Notes: generated from the sequence alone by a model not told the origin. A stretch of DNA of 5,678 bases from Rickettsiales bacterium (GCA_023301245.1 JALZUV010000141.1:1-5678), one strand, 5' to 3'. Numbered from the stretch's first letter, positions 1 to 5,553 are shown. Program-made: numbers and translations.

Positions 1-1779
1 AGATGCTGCTTTTTGACCTGCTGTGTCTAGATCACCTAGAACCGCAATAACGTTTTGTGTGGATTGTTCGAATTTAGCAAAAGCAACAACAGGTGCTGTA
101 AATACTCCAACAAGAGCCGCTCCTAAGAAACCTACTTGTCGTCCAAATGCTTGGACCTCTGACCCTCTTTGTTGTAGACGTTGTCCCGATAGTCTAGGAC
201 CTCTGTCCGCTCTTTTCTTAGAGGCTTTATCTGCTTTGTTAAACTCTTTTTGAGTGATTAAACCTCGCTTAAGTGCGGCGTTTAGTGCTTTCTGCTCTCG
301 GGTTCTTCTTTCGGCGAACTCGTTTCCGCCCTTAACTAGTCGAACTCCTTCTTTGATTAATCTATTATTTTCACGCTGGTCTCGCTTTATTTGTGCGATC
401 CTGTTTCTTCTGTTTCGAAGACTCTTAGCGTCGCTCTCTTTGTCAAATCTTTTGCGAGCCTCTTTTCGTGCTTTTGCTTCTGCCTTAATTCCTGCAATTC
501 TTTTTTTGCGGGATTTTAGGTTAGCGGCATCGTCCCTCTTGTCAGCGGCCCTTCGAGCACTTCTTTGCTGCTTACGTGCAACCTCGTCTCGTTTCCGGCT
601 CGCCTCTTGTGCTTTCTCTTTTTGCTTAATGTCTTCTTGGAAGTCAGAGACGGCCTTCTTTCTTTGACGTTCCTTTTCTTTTTTAGCCTTAGTTATTTCA
701 CTGTCTAAAGCCTTATCAAAAACCTTCCCTCCATCTGATTTTCTTTTCTCGTCTTGTTTAACCGGCTTCTCAAGCGAATCTAAGAACCGATCGGTGTCTG
801 CTTTGTCGACCTTAGCTCTTTCGGATGCTCTCTTTTTCTGATCTCGTAGGAACTTTTTCTCAGAAGCAATTCGCTGTTCAGTTTCTTTCCTTTGACTTTG
901 TTCTGCCTCCTTACGTAGTACGTTCTGCTGTTTTTGCTTTTCCTTAAAATCATCTTGAAATGCTTTTACAGACTCTTTCCTCTTCGTTTCGGCAGCTTTT
1001 CGTGAGTTGTCGATCTCTCGATTGACTCCGTCCTTGAAAGTTTTCTCAGAAGCCGCTAATCTGTTGCTCTCTCGCTTCTCCTCAGCCTTAACTGCCTCGT
1101 CTTTGGCTCTCTTAGACTCCTCAAAGGATTTTTGGAAGTCCTTGTTCTTTTGTTCGGCTATCCGTCTCTTCTCTTTTTTGGCCTCGCCTATAGTTTTGTT
1201 TAGGCGAGCCTCGAAGTCCTTAGTGTCTTTTATTTCCTGTTTCTGGGCTTGATCTCTGTTCTTTACAGTAGTGTCTGTGACATCTGGCTTCTTAGCATCT
1301 AATTCTTGCTTAATGTCCTCGGAATTTACCTCCGCCCGTCTCTTTCGGTTTATCTGCCCCTGTAGGTCTTGGTTTTTTTCCTTGGCTCGCCTTTTTTGCT
1401 CTGCTGCTTCTTCCGGGCTCAAGCTTGCGTCAGGGTTTCGCTCTGCATTTTGTGCATCAATGACCTTTCGGGATAAACTCTTCTTGGCTTCTGCTAAATC
1501 GTTTATCTTCTTTTTGGCTGATTCTGTATCTTTAGATAGTCCATTAACTTCCGACCTGATGTCTTTGAAGCCTGATTCCAGAGTCGTTAATCCTGTGACT
1601 TTGGATAAATCTAACCCTTCTGTAAGGTCGCTTAGAACTGTTTTCAATCCAGCAGATTTATCGTTAAGAGATTGGACCGCAGCCTCTAACGATTCAAAAA
1701 ACGACTCGGCCTTATCCAACGCTCCTTTATCGCTGAATTCGATTCCGATTTTAATTAGTGCTTCGCCTAGATCTTCCAT
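1..1779 (-). CDS. Tail tape measure protein, N-terminal 593 residues (partial)
   Basis: The frame is open from ATG 1779 to the left edge without a stop. The protein fixes tail length and is threaded inside the tube. Residues 1-85 are acidic, with heptad-like leucines; residues 85-530 are a very long, Lys/Arg/Glu/Ala-rich stretch that should form extended alpha-helix or coiled coil. Residues 534-593 hold the recognisable part: a hydrophobic segment VGFLGAALVGVFTAPVVAFA (549-568), then KFEQSTQNVIAVLGDLDTAG, the usual opening of the TP901-1-type tape measure core. No Cys, Trp, Tyr or His and no Met except the initiator occurs in these 593 residues. The start is fixed by TAATG overlap with the chaperone fusion; no good ribosome-binding site is present, so coupling is likely. 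Core and C-terminus are missing, so total length is unknown. The unusually long coiled region before the core is the main oddity. Confidence 0.9.
   Translation of the reverse strand, partial: MEDLGEALIKIGIEFSDKGALDKAESFFESLEAAVQSLNDKSAGLKTVLSDLTEGLDLSKVTGLTTLESGFKDIRSEVNGLSKDTESAKKKINDLAEAKKSLSRKVIDAQNAERNPDASLSPEEAAEQKRRAKEKNQDLQGQINRKRRAEVNSEDIKQELDAKKPDVTDTTVKNRDQAQKQEIKDTKDFEARLNKTIGEAKKEKRRIAEQKNKDFQKSFEESKRAKDEAVKAEEKRESNRLAASEKTFKDGVNREIDNSRKAAETKRKESVKAFQDDFKEKQKQQNVLRKEAEQSQRKETEQRIASEKKFLRDQKKRASERAKVDKADTDRFLDSLEKPVKQDEKRKSDGGKVFDKALDSEITKAKKEKERQRKKAVSDFQEDIKQKEKAQEASRKRDEVARKQQRSARRAADKRDDAANLKSRKKRIAGIKAEAKARKEARKRFDKESDAKSLRNRRNRIAQIKRDQRENNRLIKEGVRLVKGGNEFAERRTREQKALNAALKRGLITQKEFNKADKASKKRADRGPRLSGQRLQQRGSEVQAFGRQVGFLGAALVGVFTAPVVAFAKFEQSTQNVIAVLGDLDTAGQKAAS
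385..519 (-). repeat. Two RIAxIK repeats, 33 residues apart, in the tape measure
   Basis: Residues 421-432 (LKSRKKRIAGIK) and 454-465 (LRNRRNRIAQIK) match at seven of twelve positions, with most other changes conservative (Lys/Arg, Asn/Ser). The 33-residue period fits three hendecads of a helical repeat. They lie just before the transition to the core-proximal part, and differ from the FQ-type repeats. Confidence 0.6.
640..1218 (-). repeat. Three diverged repeats in the tape measure coiled region
   Basis: Three segments share a Phe-x(4)-[ND]-x-x-Ile start and a second Phe exactly 26 residues later in an [DA]-F-Q motif: Phe 189/215 (DFEARLN ... DFQKSF), Phe 248/274 (TFKDGVN ... AFQDDF) and Phe 354/380 (VFDKALD ... 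DFQEDI). The first two are 59 residues apart, the second and third 106. A degenerate partial copy may begin at residue 310 (ASEKKF, compare ASEKTF at 243-248). The repeats suggest growth of the helical region by internal duplication, the expected way for a tape measure to lengthen. Confidence 0.6.
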
Positions 1780-2518
1780 TATAACGTCTCGTAGAGTTCT
1801 TTAAGTGCTTTAGCCGATCCATGGTTTGCTGTAGATAGGATCGAGAGTAGTCTTTTGTCTTTTTCAGATCGGTGTCTGATAGCGTCCTCAAACAAGTTGT
1901 CTAATTGATACAACGTGTAATTTAAAATACCCTTGTGACCACTTCCGCGAGGGAAATAGTCCAAGGGTATGGAGGGATAAAACCTGTGTAAATCAACAAG
2001 GTAAGAAAAGTATCGATATTCTGCTTTCTTCGACTCTTTTACCCGTCCGTAGATGTCGGGGGTTGCGTGAACCTCTGAAGTCCCAGTCCCAAAAAATTTT
2101 TGTGGATACGGGTCCAGTCCAACTCACGCAAGAGTGGAAACAGAATCATCATGTCTTCGTCAGAAATACGCTCGAAATGTTCGGCGTCTGACTCCGCACC
2201 GCAGCATAGAGCAAAGAGTAGTCCAAGTTTCTCTCGCACACCATCTACGTGTGAAAGCATTGAAAGGTATCGGGTAAGGTCAGCATCTGCCCCTCCCGCG
2301 AATTGGACCGTTAAATACAATAGATCTGAACATTTGGCAGCTAAGACCATAACATCCATCAATTGTAGTTCTTGAACGTAGTAATCTCCGAAGGATAGTT
2401 GAACTGGTTTTTTGCCGTCCTTACCTACCATCTTCATTACTTGTTCGATTTGGTCCTCTTCTTTTACTTCCGCTTCTTGGACTTTTGCTTTGCTGTTCTT
2501 TGCTTTAGGGTCGCTCAT
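1779..2518 (-). CDS. Tail assembly chaperone fusion made by -1 frameshifting (lambda gpG-T-like)
   Basis: A -1 shift on the AAA AAT TTT TTG run joins about 143 residues of the chaperone to 103 residues read in the -1 frame, giving about 246 aa. The extension begins GTGTSEVHAT and ends KELYETL at TAA 1781-1779. It is basic and aromatic (KKAEYRYFSYLVDLHRFYP, then a helical LDNLFEDAIRHRSEKDKRLL), has no start codon of its own with a ribosome-binding site, and is bounded upstream by an in-frame TGA at 2126-2124, so it only makes sense as an extension. In lambda the T part contacts the tube protein and G contacts the tape measure; the same division of work is inferred here. The fusion's TAA overlaps the tape measure ATG by one base (TAATG). 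Confidence 0.85.
2039..2518 (-). CDS. Tail assembly chaperone, unshifted form (lambda gpG-like)
   Basis: Encodes 159 aa. In long-tailed phages this protein binds the tape measure and recruits tube subunits, and is not retained in the virion. The call rests on its place directly before the tape measure gene and on the frameshift that extends it. Residues 1-38 are Lys/Glu/Ala-rich and low in complexity. Residues 40-143 are mainly helical, with hydrophobic helices around 53-74 and 94-106 and a late block ISDEDMMILFPLLRELDW (118-135) like the 'e-D-l-x-x-L' end of such proteins. The unshifted protein continues past the slippery codons (residues 141-143) for only 16 residues to TAA at 2041-2039. 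ATG 2518 has a weak AAGAAAG ribosome-binding region. No sequence motif alone proves the family. Confidence 0.8.
   Translation of the reverse strand: MSDPKAKNSKAKVQEAEVKEEDQIEQVMKMVGKDGKKPVQLSFGDYYVQELQLMDVMVLAAKCSDLLYLTVQFAGGADADLTRYLSMLSHVDGVREKLGLLFALCCGAESDAEHFERISDEDMMILFPLLRELDWTRIHKNFLGLGLQRFTQPPTSTDG
2058..2084 (-). other. Possible stem stimulating the frameshift
   Basis: Five bases after the slippery run, GGG (2084-2082) can pair with CCC (2060-2058), enclosing a GGTT/AACC hairpin (2073-2070 with 2064-2061, loop CACGC). An eight-base bulge separates the two stems on the 5' side. The structure is short, and a tandem GGGACT repeat (2090-2079) offers competing pairings, so it may or may not matter. 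Confidence 0.35.
2090..2101 (-). promoter_or_regulatory. Programmed -1 ribosomal frameshift site (tandem slippery heptamers)
   Basis: On the minus strand the chaperone frame reads AAA AAT TTT TTG (2101-2090). It contains two overlapping X-XXY-YYZ heptamers in the correct phase: A-AAT-TTT (2099-2093) and T-TTT-TTG (2096-2090). Both let two tRNAs re-pair after slipping back one base. The site lies inside the 83-base overlap (2123-2041) between the last stop in the -1 frame and the zero-frame TAA. Use of this site by tail chaperone genes is well established; its efficiency here is unknown. Confidence 0.9.
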
Positions 2519-2529
2519 TTTAATCTTTC

Positions 2530-2784
2530 TTAAGTCTGCTGTTCTCGGGATTGTTGAATTAGCATCTTGAACTTTGTATCATACTGAATGGGTTCAACTA
2601 ATGCCTTCTGGTTGTTATACTTGGCTAACCAAATATCTAGTTCCTCTTTAGCCACATCGCAATCAATAACGAATTTAAACGTATTAGGGCTGCGAGTTGG
2701 TTCCAAACCTACATAAGCGGTTGGGAACTCTTTTTGGCTTAATAGAGCAGCAGCTCGATTTGAGCTTCCGGTCGGGTATCTCAT
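2530..2784 (-). CDS. Unrecognised 84-aa protein upstream of the tail chaperone
   Basis: Encodes 84 aa, family not recognised. It is soluble and mixed alpha/beta: an N-terminal helix (SSNRAAALLSQKEF, residues 7-20), a strand region ending NTFKFVIDCD (34-43), a helix rich in acidic and aromatic residues (KEELDIWLAKYNN, 46-58) and a final Gln-rich helix (FKMLIQQSREQQT, 72-84). Its single Cys is at 42. ATG at 2784 is chosen over a TTG at 2814, which would overlap the previous gene; its ribosome-binding site is weak (GAGAAAGATAAG before the ATG). It begins 22 bases after the previous stop and ends 11 bases before the chaperone. Its place suggests an accessory tail-assembly or minor tail component; that is inference from position only. 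Confidence 0.78.
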   Translation of the reverse strand: MRYPTGSSNRAAALLSQKEFPTAYVGLEPTRSPNTFKFVIDCDVAKEELDIWLAKYNNQKALVEPIQYDTKFKMLIQQSREQQT

Positions 2785-2806
2785 TTTCTTATCTTTCTCG
2801 GGGTGA

Positions 2807-3199
2807 TTACGCAAACGTCAAAGGTGCGTTGCAATCGTAATCTGGGTACAAGGTTACAAAAGTCTCTAGTGCAACATCTCCGCCTTCGAGCAATACAGTG
2901 AATACCATTGTTCCGTAAACGAACTCAGCATTACCGTTTGTTCCGGGGCAGCAGCCTTGCTCACCACAGCAATTTGCGATGATTGCTTCGTCGATGCCTG
3001 CTTGCTCCAAGTATTGGCGTGCAGCGGCAACCAACAAGGCTTTAGCAGCACAAGGATCGCGTTGAGTGTTGCAAGGATCGATTAGAGAAAAGTCAATTCG
3101 ACTCTCTCCCGCTACAGATGTGACTGCAACGCCGTAGCCAGTGATGAAGGCTTCGATATCGTTGATAGGATTTAGTGGGTTTGGGTTTAGGTTAGGCAT
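2807..3199 (-). CDS. Unrecognised 130-aa tail-module protein with CC...CC motif
   Basis: Encodes 130 aa that I do not recognise. The N-terminus is an Asn/Pro-rich repeat-like stretch (NLNPNPLNPIN, residues 3-13). A helix rich in Ala/Leu (AAKALLVAAARQYLEQAG, 51-68) follows DPC motifs at 41-43 and 48-50. The centre has C77-C78-GEQG-C83-C84, and the C-terminal part looks like beta strands (FVYGTMVFTVLLEG, 93-106; ALETFVTLYPDYDC, 110-123). There are seven Cys in total. ATG at 3199 is chosen because TAAGGA, eight bases upstream, is the best ribosome-binding site in the window; the in-frame ATG at 3253 would overlap the tube gene by 43 bases. It has no signal peptide or membrane segment. Between the tube and chaperone genes, phages may carry a second tube-associated, decoration or small assembly protein, so a structural role is plausible but unproven. 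Confidence 0.82.
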   Translation of the reverse strand: MPNLNPNPLNPINDIEAFITGYGVAVTSVAGESRIDFSLIDPCNTQRDPCAAKALLVAAARQYLEQAGIDEAIIANCCGEQGCCPGTNGNAEFVYGTMVFTVLLEGGDVALETFVTLYPDYDCNAPLTFA

Positions 3200-3207
3200 A
3201 TTTAATT

Positions 3208-3213
3208 TCCTTA
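3208..3213 (-). promoter_or_regulatory. Ribosome-binding site fused to the tube gene's stop codon
   Basis: TAAGGA on the minus strand: the TAA is the tail tube stop (3213-3211) and the same bases begin a strong AAGGA Shine-Dalgarno, eight bases before ATG 3199. This favours the shorter start for the 130-aa protein and suggests efficient translation linked to that of the tube protein. Confidence 0.75.
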
Positions 3214-3819
3214 TGCAAAGGTTGGTACTGGAATAAGTTCGTTGGGAACACATACAGAAGGTTCTGTTGAAATGTCTCCGGTGTCTGGGTCTGAAATACC
3301 GATGGTATCGCAGATGTCTGAGATACAGAACAAGTCACCACCGGGGCAACTTGGTAGAATCGTAAACTCAATTTCTACTTTTTGATAATCGTCTAGCGAC
3401 ATTGCCATCTCAACTGTACTCGGCGTAATCTGTACGCGAGGGAAATGGTAACTTCGGCAACCACAACCGGGTCCGGGACCGCAAATTGTTAGGGCACCAA
3501 GTTCTGCATCTGAACAGGTGTAACTGTCGTTGATGCAAAGCACGTCACCGGCTGCGTTGAGTGTGTCTTGTTGTCCCAAGAACAATCGCAAACGCGAAAG
3601 GTCTAGAGTAGCGAAGGTCGCTGTGACAACATAATCTGCCTGTGTTTTGAATTTCCGAATTAGACTTCGAGACTGATTCGACCGGACCTCAGTGTATTCA
3701 TTGTTCTGTGACAATGTTACTGTTCCAGTGTTCAATCCCAAATCTTGGCCGTTCCAACACAGGTTAAATGGGCCTGTGATGATTGAATCACCACAATCTA
3801 CATTAATGTTTCCTGACAT
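3211..3819 (-). CDS. Major tail tube-like protein, Cys-rich
   Basis: Encodes 202 aa and would form the stacked hexameric rings of the tail tube. The first half follows the tube-protein pattern: a loop with WNGQDLG (22-28), a strand GTVTLSQ (32-38), EYTEV followed by NQS (41-50), a basic stretch, then VVTATFATLDLSRLRLFLG (64-82), resembling the tube 'v-t-v-e-f ... l-x-x-l-x-x-l-l-g' segment. The second half has PRVQITPS (127-134) and KVEIEFTILP (147-156), matching the closing strands. ATG at 3819 is chosen over upstream in-frame starts because AGGA at 3829-3826 lies six bases before it and it begins 23 bases after the previous stop. It has 11 Cys (9, 21, 95, 102, 113, 119, 121, 158, 165, 170, 190), very many for a tube protein; the loop at 113-121 reads C-GPGPG-C-G-C. 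No sheath gene precedes it. It ends in TFA, as does the next protein. Confidence 0.72.
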   Translation of the reverse strand: MSGNINVDCGDSIITGPFNLCWNGQDLGLNTGTVTLSQNNEYTEVRSNQSRSLIRKFKTQADYVVTATFATLDLSRLRLFLGQQDTLNAAGDVLCINDSYTCSDAELGALTICGPGPGCGCRSYHFPRVQITPSTVEMAMSLDDYQKVEIEFTILPSCPGGDLFCISDICDTIGISDPDTGDISTEPSVCVPNELIPVPTFA

Positions 3820-3825
3820 TGTTTT

Positions 3826-3829
3826 TCCT
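3826..3829 (-). promoter_or_regulatory. Ribosome-binding site of the tail tube gene
   Basis: AGGA on the minus strand, six bases before the ATG at 3819. It is one of the two clearest Shine-Dalgarno matches in the window, which fits high expression of a tube subunit, and it decides the start against the longer reading that begins with TTG at 3918. Confidence 0.75.
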
Positions 3830-3842
3830 AAAGGGGTTGTGT

Positions 3843-4424
3843 TTACTCGTATTCGTCGCAGCAAACAGGTAATCCTGATTGCTCGGTTGTGCGTATTTTT
3901 GGAGGCTCTTGCTGGCAAGGGACCTTATCGCATCCGCACAAACACCAGATAAACTCGACGACTAATGGTACAATCCATGAGTCTGATTCGGTTTCGCTGG
4001 TTGTCGTTCCTCTTCTTGTCGTACTTAATCTTGATTCGTATCTAGTTGATCCGTTTGTTATGCACTCATTGGTGATGTCTCTGTACCAACATCTGTCTCT
4101 GTTGGGGGCTACTGTGAAGAAACATTGCAATAAGTCTGCTAAGTATTTAGCGGAATCGGGCTTCTCTGCAATCGAGTAAAACCATACCATTGATCTAAAG
4201 CAATTAGATGTTGGAGATAAAGGTATTAGCGGCTCTGATTTGCCGATTGCATATACTAGGTGTCTTTGGTTTCCGGGAAAGCTGGGCTCCGAAGCGTGGA
4301 TCTTAATCGCTGGCTGCTCTGTGGCTGGATCGATGATTCCATGTCCAGTGAAATCTACAAAACACTCCTCTGCTTCTAAGGCTTCTTGTATGGCTTGTTC
4401 TAGTAGTGTTTCGTTTAACGCCAA
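3843..4424 (-). CDS. Tail terminator-like protein with Cys-rich C-terminus (TTG start)
   Basis: Encodes 193 aa. By position (after the gp10-like gene, before the tube gene) and layout this is the likely tail terminator, the ring that caps the tube and docks it to the head. An amphipathic N-terminal helix (residues 4-20), central strands and helix (MVWFYS at 79-84; AKYLADLLQCFF at 92-103) and a late strand (WIVPLVVEFIW at 150-160) fit that fold. Residues 125-148 are Ser/Thr/Arg/Glu-rich and probably flexible. An extra tail follows the last strand: C161-L-C163-G-C165, then C170, then C188-C189. There are 11 Cys in all (21, 75, 101, 112, 121, 161, 163, 165, 170, 188, 189). TTG at 4424 is the only reasonable start: the frame opens only 15 bases upstream and there is no ATG or GTG before residue 23. 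A weak GTGAG lies at 4435-4431. Residue-level homology cannot be confirmed by eye. Confidence 0.6.
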   Translation of the reverse strand: MALNETLLEQAIQEALEAEECFVDFTGHGIIDPATEQPAIKIHASEPSFPGNQRHLVYAIGKSEPLIPLSPTSNCFRSMVWFYSIAEKPDSAKYLADLLQCFFTVAPNRDRCWYRDITNECITNGSTRYESRLSTTRRGTTTSETESDSWIVPLVVEFIWCLCGCDKVPCQQEPPKIRTTEQSGLPVCCDEYE

Positions 4425-4921
4425 TGTCTTCTCACTTTGTTATAAACTCTGTCTTTGTAGTTTTCTCTTTCACGTTCCCAAAGAGGTACAATTATTGGGT
4501 AGGCTTCTGATCCAATTGACCTGATCTTGTTGTAAACTGAAAAGCCTTTGGACTTAGAGAGTCCTTTTCTTGCAGCCCAATCAAGCATCTTAATTAGCGA
4601 AACCGGATAAGCCTTACTACCTTCTTCTAAGTTGATTCCGTACTCAACAAAGTAGCCCATTGCTATCTTGGCTTGGAATCCACCCTTTGTGAACGAAGTC
4701 CCAATTAGTCTTGCTTGTGTGTTGTTGTATAAATTTTGAGAATATATGTGATTAAAGGATTTTGGTCCGACAGTTCCATTTGCAAGTGTCGACTTAATTT
4801 TCTTAACTATCGGATTTAATGGAGAAACAAATGTTGTGTCGACGTTGTCTCGTACTCTATTGATCCTTGTCTTGATTTTGTTGAGTATTTTTTTCTTGCC
4901 CTTGAGTTTTGCTTTGATCAT
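4415..4921 (-). CDS. HK97 gp10-like neck / tail-completion protein
   Basis: Encodes 168 aa with a very basic N-terminus (about ten Lys/Arg in the first 24 residues). The second half carries the layout of HK97 gp10-like proteins, which sit at the head-tail junction and help attach the finished tail: a Y-F-V-E-Y-G strand at residues 90-95, a helix with LDWAARKG at 113-120, then FSVYNKIRSIGSEAYP at 127-142 (the family's 'I-x-x-x-I-x-x-x-G-x-x-A-x-P' pattern), and a charged C-terminal helix ending RRHWR. Start at ATG 4921 overlaps the TAA of the preceding gene by one base (TAATG), with no good ribosome-binding site, so reinitiation is likely. Its own TAA overlaps the next gene by 10 bases. Unlike its neighbours it contains no Cys. 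Position between a stopper-like and a terminator-like gene supports the call. Confidence 0.7.
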   Translation of the reverse strand: MIKAKLKGKKKILNKIKTRINRVRDNVDTTFVSPLNPIVKKIKSTLANGTVGPKSFNHIYSQNLYNNTQARLIGTSFTKGGFQAKIAMGYFVEYGINLEEGSKAYPVSLIKMLDWAARKGLSKSKGFSVYNKIRSIGSEAYPIIVPLWERERENYKDRVYNKVRRHWR

Positions 4922-5553
4922 TACTCTTGAAGGTAGATTCCCGGAGTGTCTTCCGTTTCCACCAAAGCCTTATAAAAAGAAATACAACCATTGTGATCTA
5001 TTTCCGGATCGAATTTGAGGATCTTGAATCTTGCTCTAAACCCACTGGACTTGATGAAAGAGTATCCGTCTGGATATGTGGAACTCATTAGGCCGCACTC
5101 TAATTGGGCTTCAACTTCGCCTGAAAGAACTAAGTCTCCTGAAAGTGATATTGTTTCACCTACGTAAGCGGTTCCGTTCCATATCAACAGTTGTGATCCA
5201 GTTGGCGTGCTTAAATAAATCGTCGGTCCCCCCGGTGCTGATGGTGGTGACCAAGTGTTAGGTCTGGTTCCCCATGGGATTGTTACTATGTCACCTGTTT
5301 TGACTTTTGTTAGCGGAAACTTTGGCGTGATGATGATTGTTCGCTCGTTGTTTTTTGCTTCGCCTTTGAGCCTGTTTTGCTCTAATTCGTTTTCATCTAC
5401 TTGGCGAAGCACACCTACTCTACAAGAAACTCTTTCATATAGTACTAAGTCGTTGCAGGAATCTGTTTTGTTTCCGTTTACTTCTTCTGGGCGTTCTCTG
5501 ACGATTCGTATCTGGTGCGGGCCGAACAATCGGTGGGGTGACATCTTTAGCAT
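4921..5553 (-). CDS. Head-closure (stopper)-like protein with an inserted domain
   Basis: Encodes 210 aa. Position and pattern suggest the small head-closure protein (HK97 gp7/SPP1 gp16 type) that plugs the connector between portal and tail. Residues 7-50 start with a short strand (HQIRIVRE) and reach a VSCRVGVLR strand. Residues 70-95 (TIIITP, then VKTGDIVTIPWG) match the usual 'strand, then gdri' segment, and residues 172-199 (RARFKILKFD...YKALVE) match the usual closing strands. Between them, about residues 98-170 form an extra, Pro/Gly/Ser/Thr-rich stretch containing LLIWNGTAYV, a motif often seen in tail-fibre or adhesin-like proteins. Family members are commonly near 110 aa, so the length fits an insertion. 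ATG at 5553 is chosen because it couples to the upstream stop; ATG at 5544 (residue 4) is equally possible, and neither has a strong ribosome-binding site. It has four Cys. The stop overlaps the next start as TAATG. The gene is certain; the function is a moderate inference. Confidence 0.6.
   Translation of the reverse strand: MLKMSPHRLFGPHQIRIVRERPEEVNGNKTDSCNDLVLYERVSCRVGVLRQVDENELEQNRLKGEAKNNERTIIITPKFPLTKVKTGDIVTIPWGTRPNTWSPPSAPGGPTIYLSTPTGSQLLIWNGTAYVGETISLSGDLVLSGEVEAQLECGLMSSTYPDGYSFIKSSGFRARFKILKFDPEIDHNGCISFYKALVETEDTPGIYLQE

Noticed and set aside
26..40. Inverted repeat TCTAG-ATCAC-CTAGA.
   Set aside because: It lies inside tape measure coding sequence with normal codons and is too short to support a site call.
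23..1804. Several plus-strand open frames of 76-177 codons (23-253, 254-667, 1007-1252, 1271-1804).
   Set aside because: They lie antisense to the tape measure frame, which is continuously open and has a sensible protein sequence. Their products are Ser/Leu/Arg/Phe-rich, as expected from the complement of Lys/Glu/Ala codons.
1779..1964. A free-standing 61-aa gene starting at TTG 1964.
   Set aside because: The frame continues open upstream to 2123 and connects to the chaperone through the slippery run; the TTG has no convincing ribosome-binding site.
2100..2375. Plus-strand frame of 91 codons within the chaperone gene.
   Set aside because: Antisense to a well-supported gene, without a ribosome-binding site or recognisable protein features.
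2866..3051. Minus-strand frame of 61 codons inside the 130-aa gene.
   Set aside because: It is in another frame of a gene with a strong ribosome-binding site, and has none of its own.
3171..3198. Telomere-like GGGTTTGGGTTTAGG repeat on the plus strand.
   Set aside because: It is the complement of codons for an Asn/Pro/Leu-rich N-terminus and is too short and imperfect to be a telomere or regulatory array.
3819..3843. A contractile-tail (myovirus) reading of the module.
   Set aside because: No sheath-sized gene lies between the terminator-like and tube-like genes; a sheath elsewhere cannot be excluded from this window, but the order fits a siphovirus better.
3211..3918. Longer forms of the tube protein (TTG 3918), the 130-aa protein (ATG 3253) and the 84-aa protein (TTG 2814).
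   Set aside because: Each would run back into the preceding gene and give an N-terminus unlike the rest of the protein, while the chosen starts follow the preceding stop and, for the first two, have good ribosome-binding sites.
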